Positions 1-6,475 of a stretch of 14,118 nucleotides of DNA are shown piece by piece. The notes under the pieces are model-generated. The model made no database searches, was not told the origin of the DNA, and worked only from the letters and a program-made list of their open reading frames with translations. The DNA is from Bacillota bacterium. Lineage in GTDB: Bacteria; Bacillota; Clostridia; DSM-8532. Both the position numbers and the translations under genes were made by a program. Where the stretch lies: the NCBI GenBank assembly GCA_023410885.1, contig JAEYPI010000028.1, forward strand, positions 1 to 14,118, read 5' to 3'. Numbering within the stretch: the stretch's first letter is position 1; the number at the start of each line of letters is the position of its first letter.

Positions 1-469
1 ATATAGGCTTGACAAAGGGCCAAGCTGCATAGGAACCTCCAGGCATGATACTGGGCCCCTTAAGCGCTCCCTCTTCTCCGCCGGAAACACCCGTACCTAT
101 ATATAAAAGGCCTTTTTCTTCAACATATTTTGTGCGACGAATGGTATCTGGAAAATGGGAGTTACCACCATCAATGAGGATGTCGCCCTTGTCCAGATAA
201 GGAATAATCATGTCAATGAAGTCATCAACAGGTTTACCTGCTTTAACCATGATCATGATTTTTCTCGGTGTCTTTAAATTGTCAACAAGCTCTTGAATGG
301 AGTAAGTCCCGATGATGTTCTTACCCTTTGCGCGTCCTTCAATGAAATGGGTAACCTTTTCTGTACTGCGATTGAAAACAGCTACGGTAAACCCCTTGCT
401 CTCCATATTCATGACCAGGTTTTCACCCATAACCGCGAGGCCAATCAGACCAATATCTGCTTTACTCAT
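1..469 (-). CDS. gnd: 6-phosphogluconate dehydrogenase (decarboxylating), N-terminal part
   Basis: The gene runs off the left edge; 156 N-terminal residues are visible. The enzyme oxidatively decarboxylates 6-phosphogluconate to ribulose 5-phosphate with NADP+ in the cytosolic oxidative pentose phosphate pathway. The protein starts MSKADIGLIGLAVMGENLVM, a Rossmann dinucleotide-binding loop (GxxxxxG) typical of the family. It continues through NRS (about residues 34-36), MVKAGKPVDDFI (about 75-86), LIDGGNSHFPDT (about 98-109) and GVSGGEEGA (about 128-136), which are substrate and catalytic-domain signatures of Gnd. ATG at 469 is preceded by AGGAGG (complement of 479-484) with 9 nt spacing. It is divergent from an AraC-type regulator gene, a likely but unproven controller. 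The catalytic Lys region and C-terminal dimerisation domain lie outside the window. Family assignment is firm; the symbol rests on family similarity. Confidence 0.95.
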   Translation of the reverse strand, partial: MSKADIGLIGLAVMGENLVMNMESKGFTVAVFNRSTEKVTHFIEGRAKGKNIIGTYSIQELVDNLKTPRKIMIMVKAGKPVDDFIDMIIPYLDKGDILIDGGNSHFPDTIRRTKYVEEKGLLYIGTGVSGGEEGALKGPSIMPGGSYAAWPFVKPI

Positions 470-493
470 TGTTCACATCCTCCTAGAATTAAG

Positions 494-523
494 TATACAC
501 TGTATATCTTAATACCCATTATA
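494..523 (-). promoter_or_regulatory. Probable gnd promoter -10 with adjacent palindrome
   Basis: Read on the minus strand, a perfect TATAAT (518-523) lies about 50 nt upstream of the gnd start codon. No good -35 is visible at 17 nt, so the promoter may need an activator. Just downstream lies the palindrome TATACA-c-TGTATA (494-506), which would overlap the start of transcription and could be an operator. This is sequence reading only. Confidence 0.45.
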
Positions 524-531
524 CAATCCGA

Positions 532-574
532 TTATGCAATTTTCTTTGCTAATATTGATTGTTTTATTGCATAA
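532..574. promoter_or_regulatory. 9-bp inverted repeat in the gnd/AraC divergent region
   Basis: TTATGCAAT (532-540) and ATTGCATAA (566-574) are perfect inverted copies separated by 25 bp. They sit between the gnd -10 box and the AraC-type gene. AraC-type regulators often bind paired sites in divergent promoters, so this is a plausible binding site for the neighbouring regulator. The role is inferred. Confidence 0.45.
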
Positions 575-604
575 ATTGCTCTATTATTAAGATGAGGTGA
601 TAAA

Positions 605-1486
605 ATGAGTTCTCTTGAGCAGCGCTTTACCCACAGGCAATACATGCTGGGTTCAAATTTTGAATTTTTCCACTATAAGGATGAGCCAGAGCTTGAGGTG
701 GAATATCACAACCATGACTTTTATGAGATTTATTTTTTTATTTCGGGGAAGGTCACTTATGTTGTTGAGGGAAAATCTTATTCATTAAAACCGGGAGATA
801 TTCTTCTTGTCAACGACAAAGAGCTTCATAAGCCTATCATCGAACAGGGAGGTATCTATGAGAGGATAGTCATTTGGGTTAATCCAGATTTCATTAAAAG
901 ATTCTGTACCAAAGACACGGACCTGTTCATGTGCTTTGAAACAACCTCCAAGAATAAGTATAACCTGCTGCGCCCAGGTGCCGAGACCCTTAGTATTATC
1001 AGGAGCCTTGTGACCAAGCTCAATAGAGCCTGGTCAAGTATAAGCTATGGTAGTGCTGTTCTTAAGGAGCTTTATCTTGCCGAATTAATGGTTTACCTGA
1101 ATCGAGCCTATCTTGATACCAGCATCGATAATATTGAAGAGGACATCGTCTATGACGATACCATTAATGATATAATTCATTACATCAATCAGAACCTAAA
1201 CGGGGATCTCTCCCTTGAAGCACTGTCCGTAAGATTCTATACCAGCAAATATCACCTCTTGCGGCAGTTTAAAAAGCACACGGGATACACCCTCCACAGC
1301 TACATTCATCAAAAAAGGCTCATTATGGCAAAAGCCCTTCTAAAGGAGGGCTTAAGCATTACGAGCGTATGTCAGAATTGCGGATTTAACGATTATTCGA
1401 ATTTTATACGGGTTTTCAGCAAGGCCTTCAATATTTCACCTAAAAAATATGCCCGGCAGTTCTCAGAAGAGACCTTTATTTCATGA
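605..1486 (+). CDS. AraC-family transcriptional regulator with N-terminal cupin
   Basis: A 293-residue one-component regulator. The N-terminal part is a cupin-type sensor domain: HNH at 35-37, a beta-rich segment, PGD at 63-65 and H75, a usual AraC sugar-sensor arrangement. Residues about 187-287 form the double helix-turn-helix DNA-binding domain. The first HTH is near 201-220 (DLSLEALSVRFYTSKYHL), the second near 251-270 (SITSVCQNCGFNDYSNFIRV), followed by the family-typical FN-SPKKYAR tail. ATG at 605 has GAGGTGA at 594-600. The gene is divergent from gnd, suggesting control of gnd or a linked sugar-acid pathway; the ligand cannot be read from sequence. Its stop codon is only 3 bp from the stop of the convergent glycosylase-like gene and no terminator lies between, so the two transcripts probably overlap. 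Family is certain, target inferred. Confidence 0.93.
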   Translation: MSSLEQRFTHRQYMLGSNFEFFHYKDEPELEVEYHNHDFYEIYFFISGKVTYVVEGKSYSLKPGDILLVNDKELHKPIIEQGGIYERIVIWVNPDFIKRFCTKDTDLFMCFETTSKNKYNLLRPGAETLSIIRSLVTKLNRAWSSISYGSAVLKELYLAELMVYLNRAYLDTSIDNIEEDIVYDDTINDIIHYINQNLNGDLSLEALSVRFYTSKYHLLRQFKKHTGYTLHSYIHQKRLIMAKALLKEGLSITSVCQNCGFNDYSNFIRVFSKAFNISPKKYARQFSEETFIS

Positions 1487-1489
1487 GGA

Positions 1490-2317
1490 CTAAACCCTCT
1501 GGCAGCCCTCGCAATAGTATATGCTGCCACCCAGATAGGCTTCTTTTTTGATCACTTTACCACAAGCCGGACAGGGCTTGTCAACGGTATTCTTGCTGAG
1601 TTTCGTTTTATATCCTCCGGAGCAGCCAAACAAATCCTTTTCGGTATCCCTACCGCCCTGTAAAGTCATCTCTGCAAGCGTTGCTTTTACCGAGTCAAAA
1701 AGTATTTCCTTATCCTTGGGAGTAAAAGCTTTTACCTTCTTTCTTGGATGAATGCCCGCATTATAAAGGATATCCTGCAAAACACCGTTGCCCAGGCCGG
1801 GTATTCTCTGCTCCGTAGCCAGCAGTGCCTTTGCGCTTAGGTTCTCGGTTCCAGGTGTCGAAACAATACCTTCGAAATAAGCTCTGTCGAATTGTTCAGA
1901 AAAGGGAGACGGCCTTTTTTTCGCAAGAAGGAAATACGGGTTGTCAAACTCCCCTTCTTTAAAGCACCACAAACCCCCATACATTTGAATAGACGCACTG
2001 AGGGCAGTAAAATCGTCGAACTCGATAAGCAGCTGATGCTTCTGGGGACGCTTTTCATTTTCCCCGTGGAACCTTATGCCTACGCCTTCACCAAACAGGA
2101 TAACCGCGTCCTCAGCCTGGATTTCAACCATGCTTCCGTGCCCTGATGCCTTGCCTATTACCTTGCCGGTAAGCAGTTCATGGTACTTACCGGGGTCGCC
2201 ATGGTACCAGGCAAATTTGTGGGGGCTTTGTGCCGCAATGACATTCATTATTCTTTTTCCGGAAATAGTTTCATTGATTTGTTTTGAAACAGCAATGGCT
2301 TCAGGCATTTCAATCAT
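1490..2317 (-). CDS. Fpg/Nei-family DNA glycosylase homologue with altered active site
   Basis: This 275-residue protein has the Fpg/Nei architecture: an N-terminal beta-sandwich beginning MIEMPEA, a helix-two-turn-helix at about 172-191 (PGLGNGVLQDILYNAGIHP) and a C-terminal zinc finger C249-x2-C252-x16-C269-x2-C272. Canonical members excise oxidised bases, using the alpha-amine of Pro2 after Met removal. Here Pro is residue 5 and Glu residue 6 if translation starts at 2317. That start is favoured by GGAGGG (complement of 2327-2332) at 9 nt; the alternative ATG at 2308 would restore Pro2 but has about 18 nt spacing. The loop that normally carries a catalytic Lys near residue 57 reads GKASGHGSMV. 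The zinc-finger Arg position reads LGGSIYY. It may therefore be a diverged or non-catalytic DNA-binding paralogue. It lies 141 bp downstream of the radical SAM gene with its own upstream element. Confidence 0.88.
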   Translation of the reverse strand: MIEMPEAIAVSKQINETISGKRIMNVIAAQSPHKFAWYHGDPGKYHELLTGKVIGKASGHGSMVEIQAEDAVILFGEGVGIRFHGENEKRPQKHQLLIEFDDFTALSASIQMYGGLWCFKEGEFDNPYFLLAKKRPSPFSEQFDRAYFEGIVSTPGTENLSAKALLATEQRIPGLGNGVLQDILYNAGIHPRKKVKAFTPKDKEILFDSVKATLAEMTLQGGRDTEKDLFGCSGGYKTKLSKNTVDKPCPACGKVIKKEAYLGGSIYYCEGCQRV

Positions 2318-2428
2318 GATTTTCTTCCCTCCAAAGTATCTTATTCATTTTTTCCATCTTTTCAACCGGGGAAACAATTCCATCATGGCTTTTCGGACTA
2401 TTAACCATGATTTTATTTCATCAGATTG

Positions 2429-2453
2429 GACAACAGCATGTCATATTTGAAAA
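2429..2453 (-). promoter_or_regulatory. Second copy of the WYL-gene operator-like element, upstream of the Fpg-like gene
   Basis: These 25 bp match 4329-4353 at 21 positions: GACA, CAG and the 14-bp GTCATATTTGAAAA are identical. The orientation relative to the downstream leftward gene is the same. It lies about 110 bp upstream of the glycosylase-like start and directly after the radical SAM stop codon. No clear -10 box follows it. It is a probable binding site of the neighbouring WYL regulator, by inference from the duplication. Confidence 0.55.
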
Positions 2454-2458
2454 TAGTT

Positions 2459-3328
2459 TTAAAACATGCTCAGCTGCTCAGCATGCTCCTTGTTCTCAAA
2501 GGTGTGCAGGTACCTGAAGTTTGCCTCATTGCTGCTGACAATACCATGTTCTTTACACTCAATGTAGAATATATCCTTTAGCATTTTGTCATTGTCGCTC
2601 TTTATTTCATAGCTTAAGCCGTATCTCTGTTGATATTTTTGCTTAAGACCGGGAAAATGCTTATCAAGCTTTGCATAAAAATACTCCCGGTTTCCGTCCC
2701 GCAATGTCAGCCCCATACCAAAGCAAATAATGCCGTAAACCCTGGCCTCGGTGCAATAATTCAAAAGTCCTCTTAAATTGTCCTCGGTGTCGTTGATAAA
2801 GGGCAAAATAGGGTCAAGCCATACAACGGTCGGAATATGGTTGTCCCGCATGATTTTTAAGACCTCAAAGCGTTCCCTTGTTGTACTGACATGGGGTTCA
2901 AGGATTTTACACAGGCTCTCGTCAAAGGTTGTTAGTGTCATCTGTACAACGCATTTAGATTTCTGATTGATGCTCTTAAGAAGGTCCAGGTCGCGCAAAA
3001 TCCGGTTTGACTTGGTTTGAATGCTTAGCCCAAAGCCATATTGATGAATAAGCTCAAGGCATTTTCGTGTATGTCCGAGCTCGGCCTCGAAATGTATATA
3101 GGGATCACCCATTGAACCGGTGCCAATCATACATCTTTTGCGCTTTTTGCGAAGGGCTGCTTCCAGCAATTCGGGCCCGTTGATCTTAACCTCAACATCC
3201 TCGAAGTCATGGTTCATCTGATAGCATTTGCTTCTGCTGTCGCAATAAATGCAGCCATGGGTACAGCCGCGGTATAGATTCATCCCATTGCTGGAGGAGA
3301 GTATGGCTTTTACTTCTTTAAAGTGCAT
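2459..3328 (-). CDS. SplB/COG1533-type radical SAM protein (SP-lyase-like)
   Basis: A 289-residue radical SAM protein. The opening NLYRGCTHGCIYCDSR carries the CxxxCxxC cluster motif at C22, C26 and C29, which binds the [4Fe-4S] cluster that cleaves S-adenosylmethionine. A glycine-rich TGSMGDPY follows at 70-77. The YRGCxHGCxYCD opening and the TLTTFDE...LEPHVSTTRERFE segment (about 131-155) are typical of the SplB-like family (COG1533), whose best-studied member is spore photoproduct lyase, which repairs UV-induced thymine dimers in spores. It is much shorter and sequence-diverged from that enzyme, so the actual substrate is unknown. A Cys at 126 lies in the middle of the barrel, but equivalence to the hydrogen-donor Cys of SP lyase cannot be judged here. 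AAGGGA precedes ATG at 3328. It lies 46 bp downstream of the WYL regulator gene, probably in one operon. Confidence 0.87.
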   Translation of the reverse strand: MHFKEVKAILSSSNGMNLYRGCTHGCIYCDSRSKCYQMNHDFEDVEVKINGPELLEAALRKKRKRCMIGTGSMGDPYIHFEAELGHTRKCLELIHQYGFGLSIQTKSNRILRDLDLLKSINQKSKCVVQMTLTTFDESLCKILEPHVSTTRERFEVLKIMRDNHIPTVVWLDPILPFINDTEDNLRGLLNYCTEARVYGIICFGMGLTLRDGNREYFYAKLDKHFPGLKQKYQQRYGLSYEIKSDNDKMLKDIFYIECKEHGIVSSNEANFRYLHTFENKEHAEQLSMF

Positions 3329-3374
3329 AACTGTTTTCCCTTGATTCTTTTTTAATAAATTTCACGTTCACCAG

Positions 3375-4292
3375 TTATTCAGTTTTCTCCCCATAGAAAT
3401 ACAACGCCATTTTCATCCTGCCTGTAATGATTTCTTTTATGTGCGGGGGATCCAGTACTTCAACATAACAGCCATAGGAAAGGAGGTATCCATATACCCA
3501 CTCATCCTCGGGAAAGGTTATGGACACATGATAAGTACCATCATCGTTTTTGATAATCAATTCGTCATCAAAATCATCATACAGCCTGTACAGAGCTTGG
3601 GGGTAAAACTTTAGCTTAAGATTGACCAGCTTTTCAGGTTTTTCATCTGCTTCAGCCTTTGTTTCATCAGGCTTTTTTCTTACAAAGACTTCATAGGTAA
3701 TACTTACATTTTTCATTCTTGAGATTCGGAAGGTTCGAAAGGCTTTTCTTACTTTGCAGTACCCCCATAAATACCAGGCCTGCCCTTTGAATATGAGCCG
3801 CATGGGCTCAATACTTCGCTGGCTCCTGCCTCCTTCGGCATTGACATAAACAAACGAAATAACCCTACGTTCAAGAATGGCTTTTTTAATATCGATGAAT
3901 TTGTTATATTCATTTGGCCCGCTGCCCCATGGAGAAAAATCAATATACACCCAATCAGCCGAGTCTTTATTTTTAAAGACCGCACCTATTTTATCCAATA
4001 CAGTATCAACTTCCGGATACTTTGTCACCTGCAAGGTTTTAAGCGCAAGTAACAGACTCTCGCTTTCATGCTCCGATATTAAGGTTTTATTCAAGGAGTA
4101 ATCTTCCAAAAGCGAGATGCCGCCCCCGTTACCCTTGCTGGTGAAAACAGGTACTCCGGCACAGGAAAGAACATCCACATCCCTGTATATGGTTCTTGTG
4201 GATACACCAAATCTGTCAGCAAGCGCTTTAGCCGTTACAGTCCCTTTATTGATCAAAAGAATGGTTATTTCAAGTAAACGATTAATTTTCAT
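3375..4292 (-). CDS. WYL-domain transcriptional regulator (DeoR/YafY-like HTH)
   Basis: A 305-residue cytosolic regulator. Residues 1-55 form a winged HTH of the HTH_11/DeoR type (ALADRFGVSTRTIYRDVDVL, then GNGGGISLL). Residues about 135-200 form a WYL domain with the name-giving W173-Y174-L175 followed by FRTFRISRMK. The C-terminal part (about 225-300) matches the WCX extension. WYL domains are ligand-sensing modules; some bind nucleic acid and control DNA-damage or defence genes, but many YafY-like members control metabolism. The start at 4292 has only a weak GGTGAA ribosome binding site and follows an extended -10 promoter. The radical SAM gene follows 46 bp downstream and the Fpg-like gene after that, so the regulator probably controls this repair-flavoured group and itself. 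A perfect inverted repeat in its promoter supports autoregulation. Confidence 0.92.
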   Translation of the reverse strand: MKINRLLEITILLINKGTVTAKALADRFGVSTRTIYRDVDVLSCAGVPVFTSKGNGGGISLLEDYSLNKTLISEHESESLLLALKTLQVTKYPEVDTVLDKIGAVFKNKDSADWVYIDFSPWGSGPNEYNKFIDIKKAILERRVISFVYVNAEGGRSQRSIEPMRLIFKGQAWYLWGYCKVRKAFRTFRISRMKNVSITYEVFVRKKPDETKAEADEKPEKLVNLKLKFYPQALYRLYDDFDDELIIKNDDGTYHVSITFPEDEWVYGYLLSYGCYVEVLDPPHIKEIITGRMKMALYFYGEKTE

Positions 4293-4310
4293 CCATGGTT
4301 CACCAGTAAT

Positions 4311-4353
4311 AGTATACCAAATGAATATGACATCAGATAGTCATATTTGAAAA
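4311..4353 (-). promoter_or_regulatory. Extended -10 promoter and palindromic operator of the WYL-regulator operon
   Basis: On the minus strand TGGTATACT (4311-4319) is an extended -10 box just upstream of the regulator start, giving a very short leader. The perfect inverted repeat AATATGAC (4324-4331) / GTCATATT (4340-4347), with an 8-bp spacer, covers the -35 region. No good -35 hexamer is visible, so either repression or activation is possible. The right half and its flank recur at 2429-2453. Confidence 0.65.
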
Positions 4354-4372
4354 ACTCCAAGACCCCTCCACT

Positions 4373-4449
4373 GCATCGCACAACAAGCCTCGACCCGTAA
4401 ATAGAGTGCGATGTTCAGGCATCGCACAACAAGCCTCGACCCGTAAATA
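4373..4449. repeat. Tandem 31-bp direct repeat (two copies, 46-bp period) with alternative hairpins
   Basis: Two identical 31-bp copies (4373-4403 and 4419-4449) begin GCATCGCACAACAAGCCTCG and end GTAAATA. A 15-bp insert separates them. It contains GTGCGATG (4406-4413), which can pair with CATCGCAC of either copy: 4374-4381 to the left or 4420-4427 to the right. The right-hand hairpin has an 8-bp stem and 6-nt loop. A diverged inverted copy lies at 9244-9271, so this is a dispersed intergenic repeat rather than a coding feature. Confidence 0.75.
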
Positions 4450-4452
4450 CAA

Positions 4453-4490
4453 ACTGCCTGTAACCTCTAAATACAAAGGTTACAGGCAGT
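4453..4490 (-). terminator. Hairpin, probable terminator of the pot operon
   Basis: A perfect 14-bp stem (4453-4466 with 4477-4490; arm ACTGCCTGTAACCT) and 10-nt loop lies about 80 nt beyond the potD stop codon. In the leftward direction it is followed by the T-rich TTGTATTT. The U-tract is imperfect, so it could also act as an mRNA 3'-end stabiliser. It separates the pot operon from the WYL operon. Confidence 0.65.
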
Positions 4491-4569
4491 GTATCACTTA
4501 ATGGCTGCAAAAGTCAGGATATCTTATTTCTCAGGAAATCCAGACCGGCCGGTACTTGGAAAGCTGGCA

Positions 4570-5646
4570 TTAATGCGCCTTTACTTCCGTCCATATCCTG
4601 CCATACTCCTTATTGATTTCATCTCCGGGATATTCAAAGATTTCATAGTTCTTCAAATCTTCGGCCAGGGGATAGGCAGCCCTGTCGGAGGTTATAGCAG
4701 GGTCCAGCATCTTCATGACCTCGGTATGTGGCGTTGAATAGCCAATATACTCAGCATTGCCATAGGCGATATCGGTGTCGCACATAAAGTTGATAAAGGC
4801 TTCCGCTTCCTTCTGATGCTTACTGGTCTTAGGAATGACCATGGAATCGAACCAGTAATTGGAGCCTTCCTTTGGGACAGCATAGGCAAGATTTTCATTC
4901 TCGGCCATGCAGTAATAGGCATCGCCCGACCAGACCAACGCAAGAGCAGCACTTTCTGAAATCATGGCATCCTTAACCTCGTCAACAAAATAGGCCATAA
5001 CGAGGGGTCTTTGTTCAATCAGCTTGGCTTTAGCCTCTTCCAGTTGAGCTATATTCTTGGTATTCATGGAATAGCCCAGCATTTTCAAGGTAACCCCTAT
5101 GCTGTCTCTTTCACTATTCTGCATGATAATCTGCTTGCTGTATTTCTCATCCCAGAGAATTTTCCAGCTATCCACGGGCTCTGAAACCATGGTTTTATTA
5201 TAAAGAATGCCCACTGTTCCCCACATGTACGGAACCGAATACTCATTGTTAGGGTCATAGGACAGGGATTTAAAGCGGTCATCAATGTACTTGTAATTAG
5301 GGATATTCTCCATGTTGATCTTATTTAGCAGGCCTTCATCCAGCATCCGCTTGATCATATAGTCGGAAGGAATGGCCACATCATAAGCTGACGCACCGGT
5401 TTTGATTTTGACATACATGTCCTCATTGGTAGAGAAATTCTCATAGTTGACCTTGATACCGGGATTGGCCTTTTCAAACTCAGCGATGGCGGTTTCACTG
5501 ATATAATCTCCCCAGTTGTATACGTTGATGGTCACCTGCTCGCCCCCACCCTTACCGGGCTCAGCGGAGTTTCCGCCGCAAGCGGTCAGTAAAATGGCAA
5601 GCATGGACAGAACGGACAGGATGGTCATTAATCTTTTTTTCTTCAT
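4570..5646 (-). CDS. potD: Spermidine/putrescine ABC transporter substrate-binding lipoprotein
   Basis: A 358-residue extracytoplasmic solute-binding protein. It has a Lys/Arg-rich N-terminus, a hydrophobic core and a lipobox LLTAC with the acylated Cys at residue 23, so it is anchored to the outer face of the membrane as expected in a Gram-positive. The mature part starts with a Gly-rich linker, then INVYNWGDYIS (40-50), typical of PotD. Aromatic and acidic residues at positions expected for polyamine binding are present: W45 and Y48, D95-Y96, W239, W265 and D267. It delivers polyamines to PotB/PotC. ATG at 5646 follows GGGGGAT and lies 19 bp after potC, as the last gene of the operon. Whether it prefers spermidine or putrescine cannot be decided by eye. 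Confidence 0.95.
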   Translation of the reverse strand: MKKKRLMTILSVLSMLAILLTACGGNSAEPGKGGGEQVTINVYNWGDYISETAIAEFEKANPGIKVNYENFSTNEDMYVKIKTGASAYDVAIPSDYMIKRMLDEGLLNKINMENIPNYKYIDDRFKSLSYDPNNEYSVPYMWGTVGILYNKTMVSEPVDSWKILWDEKYSKQIIMQNSERDSIGVTLKMLGYSMNTKNIAQLEEAKAKLIEQRPLVMAYFVDEVKDAMISESAALALVWSGDAYYCMAENENLAYAVPKEGSNYWFDSMVIPKTSKHQKEAEAFINFMCDTDIAYGNAEYIGYSTPHTEVMKMLDPAITSDRAAYPLAEDLKNYEIFEYPGDEINKEYGRIWTEVKAH

Positions 5647-5665
5647 TTCTTATCCCCCTTCATAT

Positions 5666-6475
5666 TTATAAAAGCGTAGTTAATTTTTCAGTTTCTTTCA
5701 TATTGTCCCCATTATTTCCGGAGCTTCTCTTGCTAATAACCAAAAGCAGGGCCAGCACCACCAAGAACATCAATGTGGACAAAGCGTTGATTTTGGGATT
5801 AATACCTCTTCGCGCCATTGAAAAGACGGTCATGGACAATGTTGATACCCCGGAGCCGGTTGTGAAAAAGCTTACTATGAAATCATCCAGCGATAGGGTA
5901 AATGACAGCAGAAAGCCTGTAATCACCCCAGGCATGATCTCCGGAAGAATAACCTTTCTAAAGGCATAGAGCGGGGTTGCGCCTAAATCCAGTGCCGCCT
6001 CCCCTAAATGCTTGTTCAGTTGTTTTAGCTTGGGCAGCACCGATATGATCACATAGGGCACGTTAAAGCTGATATGGGCCAGCAACAGCGTGACAAAGCC
6101 AAGCTTAATGTTGAGGAACAAAAAGAGAATCATCAGGGATATACCCGTCACAATGTCGGGATTCAGAATAGGTAAGTACGTAATATTCATGATGAAGGAC
6201 TTTTTGAGCTTGCTCATATTGTGAATGCCTAGCGCAGCGGCCGTCCCCATGACCGTTGCTATCAAGGAAGCCAACAAGGCCACGGCCACCGTGTAATAAA
6301 GGGAAGACATGATCTGTCTGTCCTTAAAAAGCTCCGCATACCAGCGTAGGGTAAATCCATCCCAATGGGCTCTGGATTTAGAGTTATTAAAAGAGAAGAT
6401 AATCAACATGACCACGGGGGCATAGAGAAAAATATAAACCAGCGTCAAATAAAACTTTTTCAAGAACTTTCTCAA
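5666..6475 (-). CDS. potC: Spermidine/putrescine ABC transporter permease PotC
   Basis: A 269-residue inner-membrane permease with about six hydrophobic segments. The cytoplasmic EAA loop EAALDLGATPLYAFRKVILP (residues 159-178), followed by PGVITG, docks on the ATPase. It pairs with PotB to form the polyamine channel. The start is a TTG at 6475: TTGA overlaps the TGA stop of potB by 4 nt. A strong GGGGGTG (complement about 6481-6487) lies at suitable spacing, so translation is probably coupled to potB. Length and motif order match the family. The C-terminal tail (SGNNGDNMKETEKL) is hydrophilic and not obviously conserved. Confidence 0.94.
   Translation of the reverse strand: MRKFLKKFYLTLVYIFLYAPVVMLIIFSFNNSKSRAHWDGFTLRWYAELFKDRQIMSSLYYTVAVALLASLIATVMGTAAALGIHNMSKLKKSFIMNITYLPILNPDIVTGISLMILFLFLNIKLGFVTLLLAHISFNVPYVIISVLPKLKQLNKHLGEAALDLGATPLYAFRKVILPEIMPGVITGFLLSFTLSLDDFIVSFFTTGSGVSTLSMTVFSMARRGINPKINALSTLMFLVVLALLLVISKRSSGNNGDNMKETEKLTTLL

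Noticed and set aside
293..574. Plus-strand ORFs opposite the gnd gene
   Set aside because: They are antisense shadows of the clear Gnd reading frame and of the promoter region.
4373..4449. CRISPR array
   Set aside because: Only two repeats with a 15-bp insert, too short for a spacer, no cas genes nearby, and an inverted copy elsewhere.
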